Position numbers and translations under genes: made by a program. From Taxillus chinensis (lineage: Eukaryota > Streptophyta > Magnoliopsida > Santalales > Loranthaceae): DNA of 64,000 bases. Numbering within the stretch: the first letter of the stretch is position 1; the number at the start of each line of letters is the position of its first letter. The stretch is taken from positions 16,790,562 through 16,854,561 of the forward strand of contig CM042089.1 of assembly GCA_023512835.1 (NCBI GenBank), given 5' to 3'. The notes beneath the pieces are model-generated. The model was not told the origin of the DNA. It saw nothing but the letters and a program-made list of their open reading frames with translations, and ran no database searches. Below, one piece after another: positions 1 through 9,906 of this stretch.

Positions 1-20
1 GATGGATAACAGGTGAGAAG

Positions 21-530
21 CTATGCAGAAAAGTCAAGCATACCTAATTTGAGAAGAAGTTCAGAAAATCTTACATCAGGTAAGGGCTTTGTAAGTATAT
101 CCACCAGTTGATCTTCAGTAGCAACATGTTTCAAGGATATGTGCTTTTTAAGAACATGGTCGTGAATGAAATAATGCCTGACCTCAATATGTTTAGTCTT
201 TGGATGCATGACGGGATTATTCCTGATAGCAATAGCACTGGTATTGTCACAGTAGAGTGGAACAGATGTCATGTTGAAGCCGTAGTCAGTAAGTTGACTT
301 TGCATCCAGAGAAGCTGTGCGCAACTCCCAGCAGCTATATATTCCGCTTCAGCAGTAGAGGTTGATACGGAATTCTGCTTCTTACTGAACCAAGAGATCA
401 ATCTGTTTCCAAGGAATTGGTATGTACCACTGGTGCTTTTCCTGTCTATGCGACATCCGGCAAAATCAGCATCAGAATATCCAGATAAGGCGAAGTTGGA
501 CTCTTTTGGGTACCAAAGTCCCAAATTCAT
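21..530 (-). CDS. copia RNase H fragment (SirA)
   Basis: This is the C-terminal RNase H domain of the copia polyprotein, which degrades RNA in the RNA:DNA hybrid during reverse transcription. The open segment is 169 codons. It shows the copia RNase H landmarks YSDADFAGC, the SxSTAEAEY motif and the terminal DILTKPLP motif, and ends in a stop at 21. Compared with 52662-53411 one Cys codon is missing in the AAGSC stretch. Its start is only where the frame opens: the upstream RT lies in another frame, shifted near 530-555. Confidence 0.88.
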   Translation of the reverse strand: MNLGLWYPKESNFALSGYSDADFAGCRIDRKSTSGTYQFLGNRLISWFSKKQNSVSTSTAEAEYIAAGSCAQLLWMQSQLTDYGFNMTSVPLYCDNTSAIAIRNNPVMHPKTKHIEVRHYFIHDHVLKKHISLKHVATEDQLVDILTKPLPDVRFSELLLKLGMLDFSA

Positions 531-554
531 CGTCCCTTTGAGATACCTTAATAT

Positions 555-1268
555 TCATTTTACGTGAAGCATATGTGACTCTTTGGGATTCACCTGATAT
601 CTTACGCAGATGCAAGTTGCAAACATTATGTCCGGGCGACTTGCTGTAAGATACAGCAAGGATCCAATCATCCCTCTGTACTCAGTCATATTCATTGATT
701 TGCCATCAACATCTGGGTCTAACTTGGCACTGACTGGCATTGGAGTTTTGACGGGAGATGAACCTTCCATACCAAGCTTCTTGATTAAGTTGCGAGTGTA
801 CTTAGCTTGGTTTATGAAGGTCCCTTCCTTCAGTTTTTTGACTTCAATCCCAAAGAAGTAGGACAGTTCTCCCATCATACTCATCTCAAACTTTCCAGTC
901 ATCAACTTGGCGAACTCATCACAAAGCTTCGGATTAGTTGATCCGAAAATGATATCATCCACGTAAATCTGTACGATCAAAGTATGTCCCTTCTCTTTCC
1001 GTAAGAATAGCGTGGTGTCAATCTTTCCTTTTTGAAAGTTGTGAGCAAGTACGAATTCTGAAAGTGTGTCGTACCAGGCACTTGGAGCTTGCTTCAATCC
1101 GTACAAGGCTTTCCTTAGTTTGTAGACCAGATGTCCAGCCTTTGGTTCAATGAAACCTAGAGGTTGTTCAACATATACCTCCTCTTGAAGATCTCCATTT
1201 AGAAATGCACTCTTGACATCCATTTGATAAACTTTAAAGTTTTCGTATGAAGTGTATGCCAAGAACAT
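555..1268 (-). CDS. copia reverse transcriptase core (SirA)
   Basis: This 237-codon open segment holds the copia RT palm and connection to RNase H. It begins in the region before the [10 protein letters not shown] motif (catalytic Asp), followed by YGLKQAP and [12 protein letters not shown]; the two catalytic Asp codons of YVDD are at about 953-958. The ASRPDIMFA motif lies near the end. The catalytic residues look intact, but frame breaks at both sides (about 1270-1290 and 540-555) separate it from the RT N-terminus and RNase H. It is a fragment of a decayed polyprotein. Confidence 0.9.
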   Translation of the reverse strand: MFLAYTSYENFKVYQMDVKSAFLNGDLQEEVYVEQPLGFIEPKAGHLVYKLRKALYGLKQAPSAWYDTLSEFVLAHNFQKGKIDTTLFLRKEKGHTLIVQIYVDDIIFGSTNPKLCDEFAKLMTGKFEMSMMGELSYFFGIEVKKLKEGTFINQAKYTRNLIKKLGMEGSSPVKTPMPVSAKLDPDVDGKSMNMTEYRGMIGSLLYLTASRPDIMFATCICVRYQVNPKESHMLHVK

Positions 1269-1773
1269 TCTGATTGCTTCAAGTCTGGCTATTGGGCAAA
1301 GGTTTCATCATAGTCTATTCCTTCTTCTTGACGATAATCCTTGGCTACCAGTCGGGCTTTGTTCTAGATTACGATTCCGTCCGTATCAAGTTTGTTCGAA
1401 ACACCCATTTAACTCCAATTACTTGTTGAGACTTTGGCCTAGGTACAAGAGTTCACACATCATTCCTCTTGAACTGATTTAACTCTTCCTGCATGGCGTC
1501 TATCCAATTTGAATCTTGAAGTGCTTCTTCCACCACCTTTGGCTCTATTTGCGACAAAAAGCAAGAGTAGAGGCACATGTTGGAGGTGGTTGCTCTTGTT
1601 CTAACACCAACAGTAGGATCACCAATCACTTGTTCTTGAGGATGGTTTTGAGTCCACTTATAGTTTTGTGCAAGTGGTGGTGAATACTCAATGATTTGAA
1701 GCTCTGTCAGATTAGGTGGTACTCGTTCGTCTGCATGTGTGAGCTTCTTCTGGGCCAGCATTATCCATATCAA
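1269..1773 (-). pseudogene. RT N-terminal part and IN-RT linker (SirA)
   Basis: An open stretch at 1453-1773 carries the conserved linker before [23 protein letters not shown] and the MQEELNQF motif that opens copia RT. Between 1269 and 1452 the remainder of the RT N-terminus (ARLVAK, DETFA) is recognisable but broken by stops and frame changes. Matching uninterrupted sequence is present at 51125-52630, which shows where the breaks are. Confidence 0.8.
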
Positions 1774-2490
1774 TAGGTTCTGGAGTGTTTTGCGGTTCTC
1801 TATTACTATTTATTTCTGTATTAGCTGGTCCGGATGGACTTGAAGGTGCTCCGGTAGTTTGAATATCCGAAGGAACATGTCTAGAGTTAAGTGGAAGTCC
1901 CGAGTCCGATTCATCCGTAGCATCATCTGCATCATTTCTTCGTTCTTCACTGGTGCCATGTGGTTGGTTAGTAGGAGCGACAGGAACATTCATAAACTTT
2001 GAGTAGTCAATGTTGTCGTCTTGATCCTGCACATTAGAACTTGGAGAACCAACTTTCGACCAATCCAGGTTAGCTTCATCAAAGGTCACATGGATAGATT
2101 CTTCAACTTTGAAGAGTTTTCTATTGAAAACCCGATAAGCCTTGCTATGAAATGAATACCCAACAAATATCCTATCATCAGATTTTGGTTCAAATTTATT
2201 CCGGGATTCTTTTCCATTGTTCAATACGTAGCAAGTACACCCAAAAGTTCTGAAATGTGAAATAGAAGGCTTTCGGCCTTTCCACATCTCATAGGGTGTT
2301 TTCATGGTAAATTTATTTATAAGAGTTCTCTTCTGAACATAGCAGGCAGTAGACACCGCTTCAGCCCATAGACAGAGAGGAAGCTTTGCCCCTGCTAACA
2401 TTGATCTGCCAGCCTCGACTGAAGTACGATTCTTGCGCTCAGCTACCCCATTTTGTTGTGGAGTTCTGGGCGCAGAGAAGTTGTGCTGAA
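1712..2490 (-). CDS. copia integrase C-terminal half (SirA)
   Basis: The open segment 1712-2401 covers the end of the integrase catalytic core and its C-terminal region. It contains KTPYEMWKGRKPS and FGCTCYVLN, the copia GKE-like block ([13 protein letters not shown]), and an acidic and Pro/Ser-rich linker. Just upstream (2402-2490) the NGVAE motif with the third catalytic residue (Glu) is visible in a shifted frame. The role would be strand transfer of cDNA into the genome. It is broken from the IN core at about 2490. Confidence 0.82.
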
Positions 2491-2494
2491 TGCC

Positions 2495-2941
2495 CTATTC
2501 AAAACAATATGACCTCATATCTGAAAAATCAAATTCCGTACCATGATCACTCCTGATGCATTTAATGCTCAGTCCTTGTGAGTTGTTTATCCAGTTGAAG
2601 AGATCGACAAGGTGTTCAAAGGTTTGATCCTTAGATTCCAGGAACAACACCCATGTGTACCTGGTGAAGTCATCGATAACCACAAGAGTATATCTCGCAC
2701 CAGCTAGTGAAGAAACAGAAATGGGACCACAAAGATCCATGTGAAGTAGTTGTAAGGGAGCAGTTATTGAATTAACTGATTTGCTCTTAAAACTATGTTT
2801 GGTCTGTTTGCCAAGTTGGCATTCTCGACAGAGAGTGTCTCTGGAGTATTTGTGTTTAGGCAAGACAGTGACCAAATCAAGCGACGCTAATTTAGACAAG
2901 GTCTTAAATTTAAATGTGCGCAACGCTTGTGCCATAGCCAA
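2495..2941 (-). CDS. copia integrase catalytic core (SirA)
   Basis: This open segment of 148 codons carries the zinc-binding Cys pair (CRECQLGKQ) and the first two integrase catalytic Asp residues in HMDLCGP and IRSDHGTEF. It belongs to the rve/integrase family. The N-terminal His pair lies in an overlapping frame (2887-3390), so a frameshift near 2900 separates the zinc-finger halves. The third acidic residue is beyond another break near 2490. Confidence 0.85.
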   Translation of the reverse strand: MAMAQALRTFKFKTLSKLASLDLVTVLPKHKYSRDTLCRECQLGKQTKHSFKSKSVNSITAPLQLLHMDLCGPISVSSLAGARYTLVVIDDFTRYTWVLFLESKDQTFEHLVDLFNWINNSQGLSIKCIRSDHGTEFDFSDMRSYCFE

Positions 2942-3390
2942 CTATCTTCATGTGATGCTATAGTGAGGAAGCATACATGGTCAGAAGAATTGTTTCTCAA
3001 GACCACAGAATATATGTCCCCATCTCTTGATCCGGATAACTTGATATCTCCGGATAAGTTATCTCTAACTGTGCAGGTGTTTGACAAAAAGGAAACTGTG
3101 AATCCTTTGTCACATAAATTACTGACACTCAGCAGATTATGCTTCAAACCTTCGACTATGGCAACCTTAGTTATTGATACACAGCCGTTGGTTAAAGTGC
3201 CATACCCCACAGTCTTACCTTTACTGTTGTCCCCATATGTTACGGATGGGCCTCGTTTGTCAGTAACATCCACGAGCAAAGACTTATCACCCGTCATATG
3301 TCCGGAGCATCCGCTATCGAGTATCCACTTGCTTTGATTGATCTTTGACTTCAAGTGAGATGGCAGTGAATTCCATAGATGCTCCTGCAA
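2887..3390 (-). CDS. copia aspartic protease and IN zinc-finger N-part (SirA)
   Basis: This segment of 167 codons starts shortly before the retropepsin site WILDSGCSGHMTG (copia protease, catalytic Asp in DSG). It continues through the VSYGD-like flap region and ends in the GAG-pre-integrase motif WLWHKRCAHLN with the two zinc-ligand His residues. The protease would cut the Gag-Pol polyprotein inside the virus-like particle. The matching region of SirS is at 50090-50540. Confidence 0.85.
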   Translation of the reverse strand: MQEHLWNSLPSHLKSKINQSKWILDSGCSGHMTGDKSLLVDVTDKRGPSVTYGDNSKGKTVGYGTLTNGCVSITKVAIVEGLKHNLLSVSNLCDKGFTVSFLSNTCTVRDNLSGDIKLSGSRDGDIYSVVLRNNSSDHVCFLTIASHEDSWLWHKRCAHLNLRPCLN

Positions 3391-3399
3391 GACAACAAA

Positions 3400-4575
3400 T
3401 TACACTTTTGGTGCCCAAACTTGTTTCGGGCGGTTAGGAGAAGCAACAACAGTGTCAACTATTCCGGATTTTACACTTTTGCACGGAACTTTAACTTTCC
3501 AGGCTGACTTAACTTTTTTCGTATTAGTTGCTTCTTTAACTTGGGTTTTCTTAGGAGAGATGCTCCGAGGAGTTTTAGATTTAGATTTCCGAGAAGAACC
3601 CTTTTTGACAACCTGATTTTTATTGATTGAAAAGTTATTACACAACTAGTCATCAAATAGACTCCAACATTCATAATAGTAGTGACCTATTTCACGACAT
3701 ATCGAACAGACACTATGATGTAGAGTTACAACTGGGGATACAGGTTTCTTTGGCATAACAGGTTTCCTACTCTGTTCCCTATGGCCTAATCTTCTGTGAA
3801 TGGGTAACGCGTTCTTGGCCCTAGAAGCGTCAACCTTTGCCTTTTCTTTGTTTCTGGGTGCTGTAGTTTCGGCTTTAACTATAGCAACTTTCCCTTCATC
3901 GTTTGGTACGAGTGTTACTACTTTGGGATTAATAGTAACAGCCTCTCTTCCACAATCATAAACTATGGTGCCACCTGAAACAAAACCATCCAACGGTTTA
4001 CATGTACTAACAGGATATAGGTTGGTTAGTTTTGGAGTGTAGTCCGGAGGGCACTCAGTAGCTGGAGCAGTGGAAGTGGATTCGGATCCTAGGCCAGGTT
4101 TGACTCGGATATTGTCTGGATTAGTTCTAAATATAGAGGCTATTTCTCCGGATTTTAGCCATTTATGATTTATTTCCTTTTCCTTCTTAAGTTCAATCTC
4201 GAATCTTTTAAGATTTACATTCATGCCTGTGAGGTTGGTATTCAGCAAGTGATTTTCAGCTCATAGGTCGTGATACCAAACCTCCTTGCTTTGGTAGTCA
4301 GCTATGTCCTTTTCAAGTTTAGAAACAGTAAGTTCTAGGCGTTTAGTCTGACCACTCATATTTTGATACATTTGAGTAATTATTAATCTCTCATTATTTT
4401 CATCATCACGTTCCTTAGTGACAGATTCTAATATACTCAAGAGCTCAGAGATAGAAGGTACCTCAGCATTTGCCATGAGGCAGACGTTCACCTTTTCCGT
4501 TGGTCCGTCGTCTGAAGATTCTTCTTCTTCTTCCGAACCACTGTTGTATTTTGAGGCAAATGCCTTCCTCTTCAT
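3400..4575 (-). pseudogene. gag-protease spacer with coiled coil and second CCHC knuckle (SirA)
   Basis: Three open pieces (4261-4575, 3646-4248, 3400-3645) encode the long region between the gag zinc knuckle and the protease. Visible in order are an acidic stretch (EEEEESSDD), a heptad-like coiled coil (about 4250-4480), a conserved PVSTCKPLDGFVSGG block, a second zinc knuckle CSICREIGHYYYEC (about 3670-3715), and a Lys/Ser-rich basic tail. An in-frame TGA near 4262 replaces an Arg codon present in SirS, as expected from CGA-to-TGA decay. Confidence 0.78.
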
Positions 4576-5703
4576 TTTGCTGTTGTCTGAGGTGGAGCGT
4601 CAAGGTTTAACCTTGTCATACTTGTCACCCGTCTTGGGTTTGGATCTACAGTCCTTGGCCCAATAACCAGGTTTACCGCAATTGTAGCAGTCTTGGGATG
4701 TCGACTCCGACCGCTCCTTCCTTCTCGAGGATGAGGAAGAGCCTCTTCTGAATCCTTTTCTGCTTTTCTGCAGAAATCATGTGAAGGATTTCACCAAGAG
4801 TGCTATTTCTTCTTCCATGTCCGACTAAGAGTTTTCTGACTCTTCCGTATCATCCTCCGTCAGCATGCTTGGTCCAGCCATAGCCTTAAGAGCTACCCCC
4901 TTTTCTTTCCGAGCTATCTTCTCGTCTCGGTCAGTGTATTTGAATCTGACCTCATGAGTCTGTAGCTCTCCATATAGCTCTTCAAGGGGAGCATACTGCC
5001 AATTGTCTTTGGATTGCATCTGGAGCTGCTTGGAGTAATAGCGATCCGGCAGGGAATGAAAGAACTTGTCATTTATTTGGAACTAAGTGTAGTGCTCGTT
5101 GACAGCTTTCAATTCTAGGATGAGCTTGCCGAATCGCCAATAGATGCTCTCCAGGGATTCGCTAGGTTTGTGGTTGAAGCTCTCAAAGTTCTGTCTGAGA
5201 GCGCAAATGACGTTCTGCATCTAGGACTGACTTCCTTCATATAGAATAGTCAATTTGTCCCACACAGCTTTTGCTGTCGTGCAGCCCTGGACGTCCGTGA
5301 AGGCCTCTAAATCCAAGGACGATGTCACGTAAGCTAGAGCCTTTTCACTGGCGTATTGCCAGGCTCTTTCATCATGAGTGAGTTCAGCATCAGTCTTTGG
5401 CCTCCTGACCCCATTTTCTTCGATGGTCATCGGAATGGGAAGCTCCTGATGAAGACAAGGCCACATTAGATGATCATGACAAGTCATGAACATCTTCATG
5501 CGAGCTTTCCACTGGGAGAAAAGCTCTGGTGAGAACTTTGGCGGTTTGCTTAAAGTGTAGCCTGAACTCCGTGGTTGAGGAGCAGCGGCAGCAGCAGGTT
5601 GAGGTGGATCAACATTTTCACTGCTGCTTCGGTTGGGAAGGGGCTCTTGAGCTCCCCTGGAGTTATGGCGGGTGTTGAATAGCATGCTGCTTTCTTCGGC
5701 CAT
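4576..5703 (-). pseudogene. gag capsid and first zinc knuckle (SirA)
   Basis: The gag reading begins at the ATG at 5701-5703, 48 bases after the PBS. It has a Pro/Ala-rich N-terminus, then the UBN2-type copia capsid domain (KPPKFSPELFSQWKARM, EKALAYV). An in-frame TAG at 5221 interrupts it and further stops follow. The first zinc knuckle near 4660-4700 reads CYNCGKPGYWAKDC: its His ligand has become Tyr, a C-to-T change. The function would be virus-like-particle assembly and RNA packaging. Confidence 0.82.
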
Positions 5704-5750
5704 TGTTAAGTTGAGAGGGAGTGAGGGATCTCTACGAGCAGGTAGAACTC

Positions 5751-5762
5751 GCTCTGATACCA
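5751..5762 (-). promoter_or_regulatory. primer-binding site, tRNA-Met type (SirA)
   Basis: The minus strand reads TGGTATCAGAGC, two bases inside the 5' LTR. This is the usual plant copia PBS, complementary to the 3' end of initiator tRNA-Met. Confidence 0.92.
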
Positions 5763-5764
5763 CT

Positions 5765-7118
5765 TGTTGGTCCCGGAGAGCCTAGAGGGGATCGGAGGGG
5801 GTGAATAGGCTCTTTGAAAATTCTTTCTCTCTCTTAATGGCTAGACACTCACTCTGGTTAAACGGATAAAATCAGTGTGGAAGATTAACCAGGTAGTGGA
5901 AGTATGTTGCTTTATTATTTAAAGATAATTACAACGAAGCAAAACAGCGCTTTAGCTGATTACAACACAACACTCTATTATGGTTAAACACACTTGGCTG
6001 TAAATCTCTGTATAAGCTATTTCACACGATACACGCTTGTGAGTATTTTTCTATTAGTAAGCACGCGCGTATATATTTTACATTGCTTCAGGTATATATA
6101 GACATTCTAGGAATCTATCTTCGAACTGCATTTTCCGAGCAATGTGAAGCATTGAAATTCTTCATCGGAAAATGCTGAATCTTTAACTGCTCCGGATGTG
6201 GAGCTCGAAATATTGGAAGCATAAGTTGTGGTGAATTCTTGCTTGATTCCAATTGCATTTGAGATCGCGTCCACATCTCCGCATGATCCACGTATAAGAA
6301 TTTAGGTTTTCAACGGGTTTGTTTTACATCGGGATGAAGCGAGTTGATTGCAATAAAAGTGGCTTGGAAATGATGAAGCAGCGTCTTCTTAGTCCGTCAT
6401 AAGGTTCCTTACTCCGTATCAGCGAAGCTCGGATCCTTACTCCGTGTCAGTGGTTGCTTACTCGTATGAATGAAGTCCTAGAATCCTTGTTCCGTGTCAG
6501 TGCCTCTTACTCCGCATGAAGTATAGGCTCGGAGAGCTTATTCCGCATCAGCACTTCCTTACTCCACATAAAGTAGGTACTGAATGCTTACTCCGTATCA
6601 GTGAATCCTTACTCCACATGAGTAATGGGTCGGATTCCTTATTCTGCATTTGTTATCCTTACTCCGCAACAATTGTCCTTACTCCATTCGAATGAGATTC
6701 GGATTTCTTAGTCCCTGTTTTCCTTTTCTTTAGTCCAGCGGAGTGACAATTTCGATTCTCTCTCCACAACAAGTCTCTCTTATTCCGTGCGAGTGATAGA
6801 CTTGGAATCTTATTCCGTATCAATTGACTTAGTCAAGTTGAGAGTTAGACACGGGTTCCTCAAGTCGTTTTGTCAAGTGTTTAGTCCGCACAAAAAGTCC
6901 TTACTCCGGATGAAGACTCGGTTATGTACCAAGTGAATGACGATACTCATGATGATCCGGATCAGGATTATGTATCCTGTCCTTAGCTTGTTCTCACACG
7001 AGTAGGTTCGGATTAGAGTTAACTCATCTACACAGACTTAATAGTAAACATGAAACATCTCAAGTCAAATTACATAGGGTTTGTTCCGCATTATCCAAAT
7101 TCTAGGTTTGATCCAACA
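5765..7118 (-). repeat. 5' LTR of SirA (1354 bp)
   Basis: On the minus strand it starts TGTTGGATCAAACC and ends GGGACCAACA. Both ends and the internal order match the LTRs at 46524-47715 and 57964-59156, although it is diverged and longer. It contains an array of reversed CGGAGTAAG motifs (about 6395-6912), a minus-strand TATA-like run at 6093-6100, and the CCACTACCTGGTTAATCTTCC block also found near the SirS LTR end. The partner LTR is off the window. Confidence 0.9.
6395..6912 (-). repeat. CGGAGTAAG motif array in the SirA LTR
   Basis: On the plus strand CTTACTCCG and variants recur every 20-40 bases. The array sits in U3, upstream of the TATA-like sequence on the minus strand. The same motif array is in the SirS LTRs, so it is a family feature and a candidate enhancer block. 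Confidence 0.8.
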
Positions 7119-7700
7119 CATCAGCTCACTGTTTCCCAATGTAAGACAAACTTATTGAGAACCTAAAGCATCTTACACGTGGATCATCTGGATATGTGGA
7201 CACAACTTTAACTACACTTGGGAACTTACAAAGACTCTCATGCGTTGCAAACCCAAGATCTTGAAGACCATATCCGCAGCAATTAATGCAGAGAGATTTC
7301 CGAGAGACGGTAAATGGGCACTACATCCGGAACAACGAGTTCCGAGGTTGTCTCTTGAGGATGTCATCTATAAATAGTAACACTTGTACTTTTTGTGAAG
7401 AGACATTTTTTAAGAAAAAAAGTGAGAGCTAATAGAGATCAAAGAGGCTAGTGTGTGTGTGTACTTGTAAACAGAGTGTTTAGAGTTGTAAGTAGATCTA
7501 AAAGCTTTCAAGCTTTAGACTACTTTCATTTTGTTGTACTTATCATACTGATAATAAAACAAAATACTTCCACTATTTGGTTATCTTCCGCATTGTTTTT
7601 ATCGCTTAACCAGATAAGTGCTGTGCCAAAAGAGTTCACAAAAGAGCTTCGATAAGAGCCTATTCACCCCCCCCCTCCTTTAGGCTCCAAGGGACCAACA
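7119..7700 (+). repeat. 3' half of a Sirevirus-like LTR, plus strand
   Basis: The sequence from ATCAGCTC to GGGACCAACA at 7700 matches the last 540-580 bases of the SirS LTR (47168-47715). It includes the TTACACGTGGATCATC block, the CTATAAATAG TATA box (about 7367-7376), and the CCTATTCACCCC...GGCTCCAAGGGACC terminus. Its 5' half is missing at the abrupt border with the SirA LTR at 7118. The simplest reading is that SirA inserted into this older LTR and the 5' half lies off the left edge. Confidence 0.82.
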
Positions 7701-7993
7701 GGTTTCATATAATTTAATTTAGGGGTTCCTTCTCTATGCATATTTATAGATTCAAAGGTTCAATTCTTGTTTAGGGATTATAAATTCTTAAAAGGAGTTT
7801 GTTTAGCCTCTTAATCCCAATTTAAGCATAGAGAGTTTCTTCTTACTCTCTTTCTCTTTGAGAAATTTGCATTCGTGAATTTAAGAATTCCAGCCTAGTA
7901 TGTAGTCTCTTCTCCTTCACTAAGTTCTTTAACAAGTGTGGGGTGAGGCCTAGGGTGTTAACTTTTGGGTTTTTGCTCCTTCATTGATCTATA
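7701..7993. other. unassigned AT-rich spacer
   Basis: I see no coding potential, LTR ends or recognisable motif here. It lies between the truncated Sirevirus LTR and the first CopC LTR fragment, and may be an unrecognised element remnant or original flank. Confidence 0.5.
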
Positions 7994-8514
7994 TGTTGTT
8001 CCCATAGTCTTTTTGGGTTGTCATTGTTGTCAACGTTTCGTGTTTAGCAAGCTGGCGAATAACATTCTATACTTGGTTAGATAACTTTATAGAGTGATCT
8101 CTTAGAGTGAGCTCGTAGAGGGAGTCTAATTATGTACTATAATCTCTACTGCAATCTTCCCGTAGATTCGCAAGGTCAAAGAATCACGGACTCGAAGATT
8201 TAGGGTCGAAGAATCACGGATTCAAAGATCCGAGTCGACGAATCACCGACTTAAAGATCCAGGGTCAAAGAATCGCAGACTCAAGAATTTATGGTTGGAA
8301 AATCACGGACTCGAAGATTTAGGGTTAAAGACTTGCAGACTCGAATGTCCAAAGTGTAGTCGGGTGAAGAGTAGCGATCTCGAAAAGTCGAAGACTCGTA
8401 GACTCGAAGAATGATAGTCTCATGGATTCGAAGCTCGAAAAGTCTCGAAGACTCGAAGACCCGATGATATGAGCTGAAGATTAGCTAAGTCAGAGTTAAG
8501 GTGGTTGTGGGCTC
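7994..8514 (+). repeat. CopC LTR fragment, 5' part
   Basis: It starts TGTTGTTCCCATAG, like the LTR at 23409, and contains the shared block GTAGAGTGATCTCTTAGAGT and short TCGAAG repeats. It is interrupted at 8514 by the solo LTR and resumes at about 9812. No 3' part follows before the next LTR starts at 9907, so it is truncated. Confidence 0.75.
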
Positions 8515-9806
8515 TGACCGAAGAAATTTTACGGCCTACTGCAGTGCACAGGTCAAGTAATAAAGAGAGGTATATCTCGACCTCAGTGTATCGATCCCTC
8601 GAGGATTAATTATATTAATTAATAAGCACTAAGATTGGCAAACTCTAAATATGTTTGGGAAATCATGTCTTTTGTTCAAACACTAATATGAATTAAACAA
8701 AATTATTCAAACTAACAATTTGACAAATGGAGAAATATAACAATGTAACGACGACGATATGAGAGTCTAGGGATAAAACCAATAGAGCTGAATTTCTCTA
8801 TGTCTAACCAATAATTTATTCTTCTTATCCTGGTCACATTAAGATTAATCTTCTTTTAAATGTAGTATCCTTTTCCCCCGATACACACCTTTAGGTTGAT
8901 TTAATAAAGTTAAATGGGTTTGTTTATTCCTCACTCTTCTTTATCATGTTTTAGTTGTATTTCAGCTAATCACACTAAAATCAATTCTCTCTATCAACCT
9001 TTGTAAGAGAAGAGCATTATGCACCCAACCAAAACAAATCCAATGTTATAACCTTTTAGAAGATATTAAGTCATTCAAATCATGACAAGAGTAATCCAGT
9101 CCTAAGACTTCCTCCCTAGAATGGAAACTTAGCCTATCATGCTTGTCATAACAACAATCAAAATAAATATAAATTCCATTAAAAAGGTTGACAAATCAAA
9201 GCACAAAGTTCAATTAACATAAATCGTTCTTACAATCAATGAATGTTCTTCTGTCAAAGATACCAGAAAACAACCAAGAGAAATCATCTCTGTCACCCCC
9301 TCTTCCAAAAAACACAAGTTATCGTCCTTAAATAATAGGGTTTAAAACATTAGAGCCCAAATCGAACACAAATAGCCAACGTCGATCATTATCTCGGGTC
9401 GACCAGCCCCCACATCGATCCAAAGCGAACCACATCGAGCCACATCAACCGCATTCTCTCGTCGACCAGTTACATTAAACCCTGGCATCGATCTTCATTG
9501 AGCTACATCGATCTTCCATAGCGCGTCGACCAGAGAGAAAGAACTTTACACATTGATCATACATCGACTATATATCGATCTTCTCTTTCGCTTTCCAAAA
9601 CTCCATTCAGATATCGACCATAAAATCCAACTTCCCCTTTATTGAACTCGATTCCTGCCAAAAATAGAGAAAACACTACAAAAATTCCAAAACAAAATTA
9701 GGGGTAAAACGGGAAACAAAGTTCCCAAACCATGCAAATAAAGGATAAAACAGGGGAAATAAATATTAAAACTCATGCAAAATATAGATAGGATGCAATC
9801 CTATCA
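8515..9806. mobile_element. solo LTR with 5-bp TSD
   Basis: A 1292-bp block begins TGACC and ends CTATCA (TG...CA). It is flanked by ggctc at 8510-8514 and again at 9807-9811, and interrupts the CopC LTR fragment, whose similarity resumes on the other side. No internal element sequence is present, so it is a solo LTR left by LTR-LTR recombination. The 9380-9620 part is dense in ATCGATC and GTCGACC motifs. Lineage and orientation are not certain; it resembles gypsy LTRs only generally. Confidence 0.78.
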
Positions 9807-9906
9807 GGCTCTAAATTGGAGACTCAAAGACTCAAACACTTGCAGACCCGAAGATCATAGTGTCGCTGGCTCTCAACTGGAGTCGTTGATGCTAGTAGAA
9901 ATAAGA
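9807..9906 (+). repeat. CopC LTR fragment, resumed after the solo LTR
   Basis: The AAATTGGAGACTC stretch resembles AAACTGGAGACTC at about 23900 in the full CopC LTR and continues the fragment cut at 8514. It fades out before the next LTR begins at about 9907. Confidence 0.55.

Larger units (their letters stand above)
1..7118 (-). mobile_element. SirA: partial Sirevirus-like Ty1/copia element
   Basis: Reading right to left it has a 5' LTR (5765-7118), a tRNA-Met PBS, gag, protease, integrase, RT and RNase H. This is the Ty1/copia order (IN before RT). The 3' side, including any env-like region and the 3' LTR, lies off the left edge. It is closely related to the plus-strand element at 46524-59156. 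The coding region carries many stops and frameshifts, so it is not autonomous. The Sirevirus assignment is by family knowledge: gag type, PBS and LTR repeats. Confidence 0.9.

Noticed and set aside
5751..5762. tRNA gene
   Set aside because: Only short tRNA complementarity is present at each PBS; no cloverleaf or full tRNA sequence was found.
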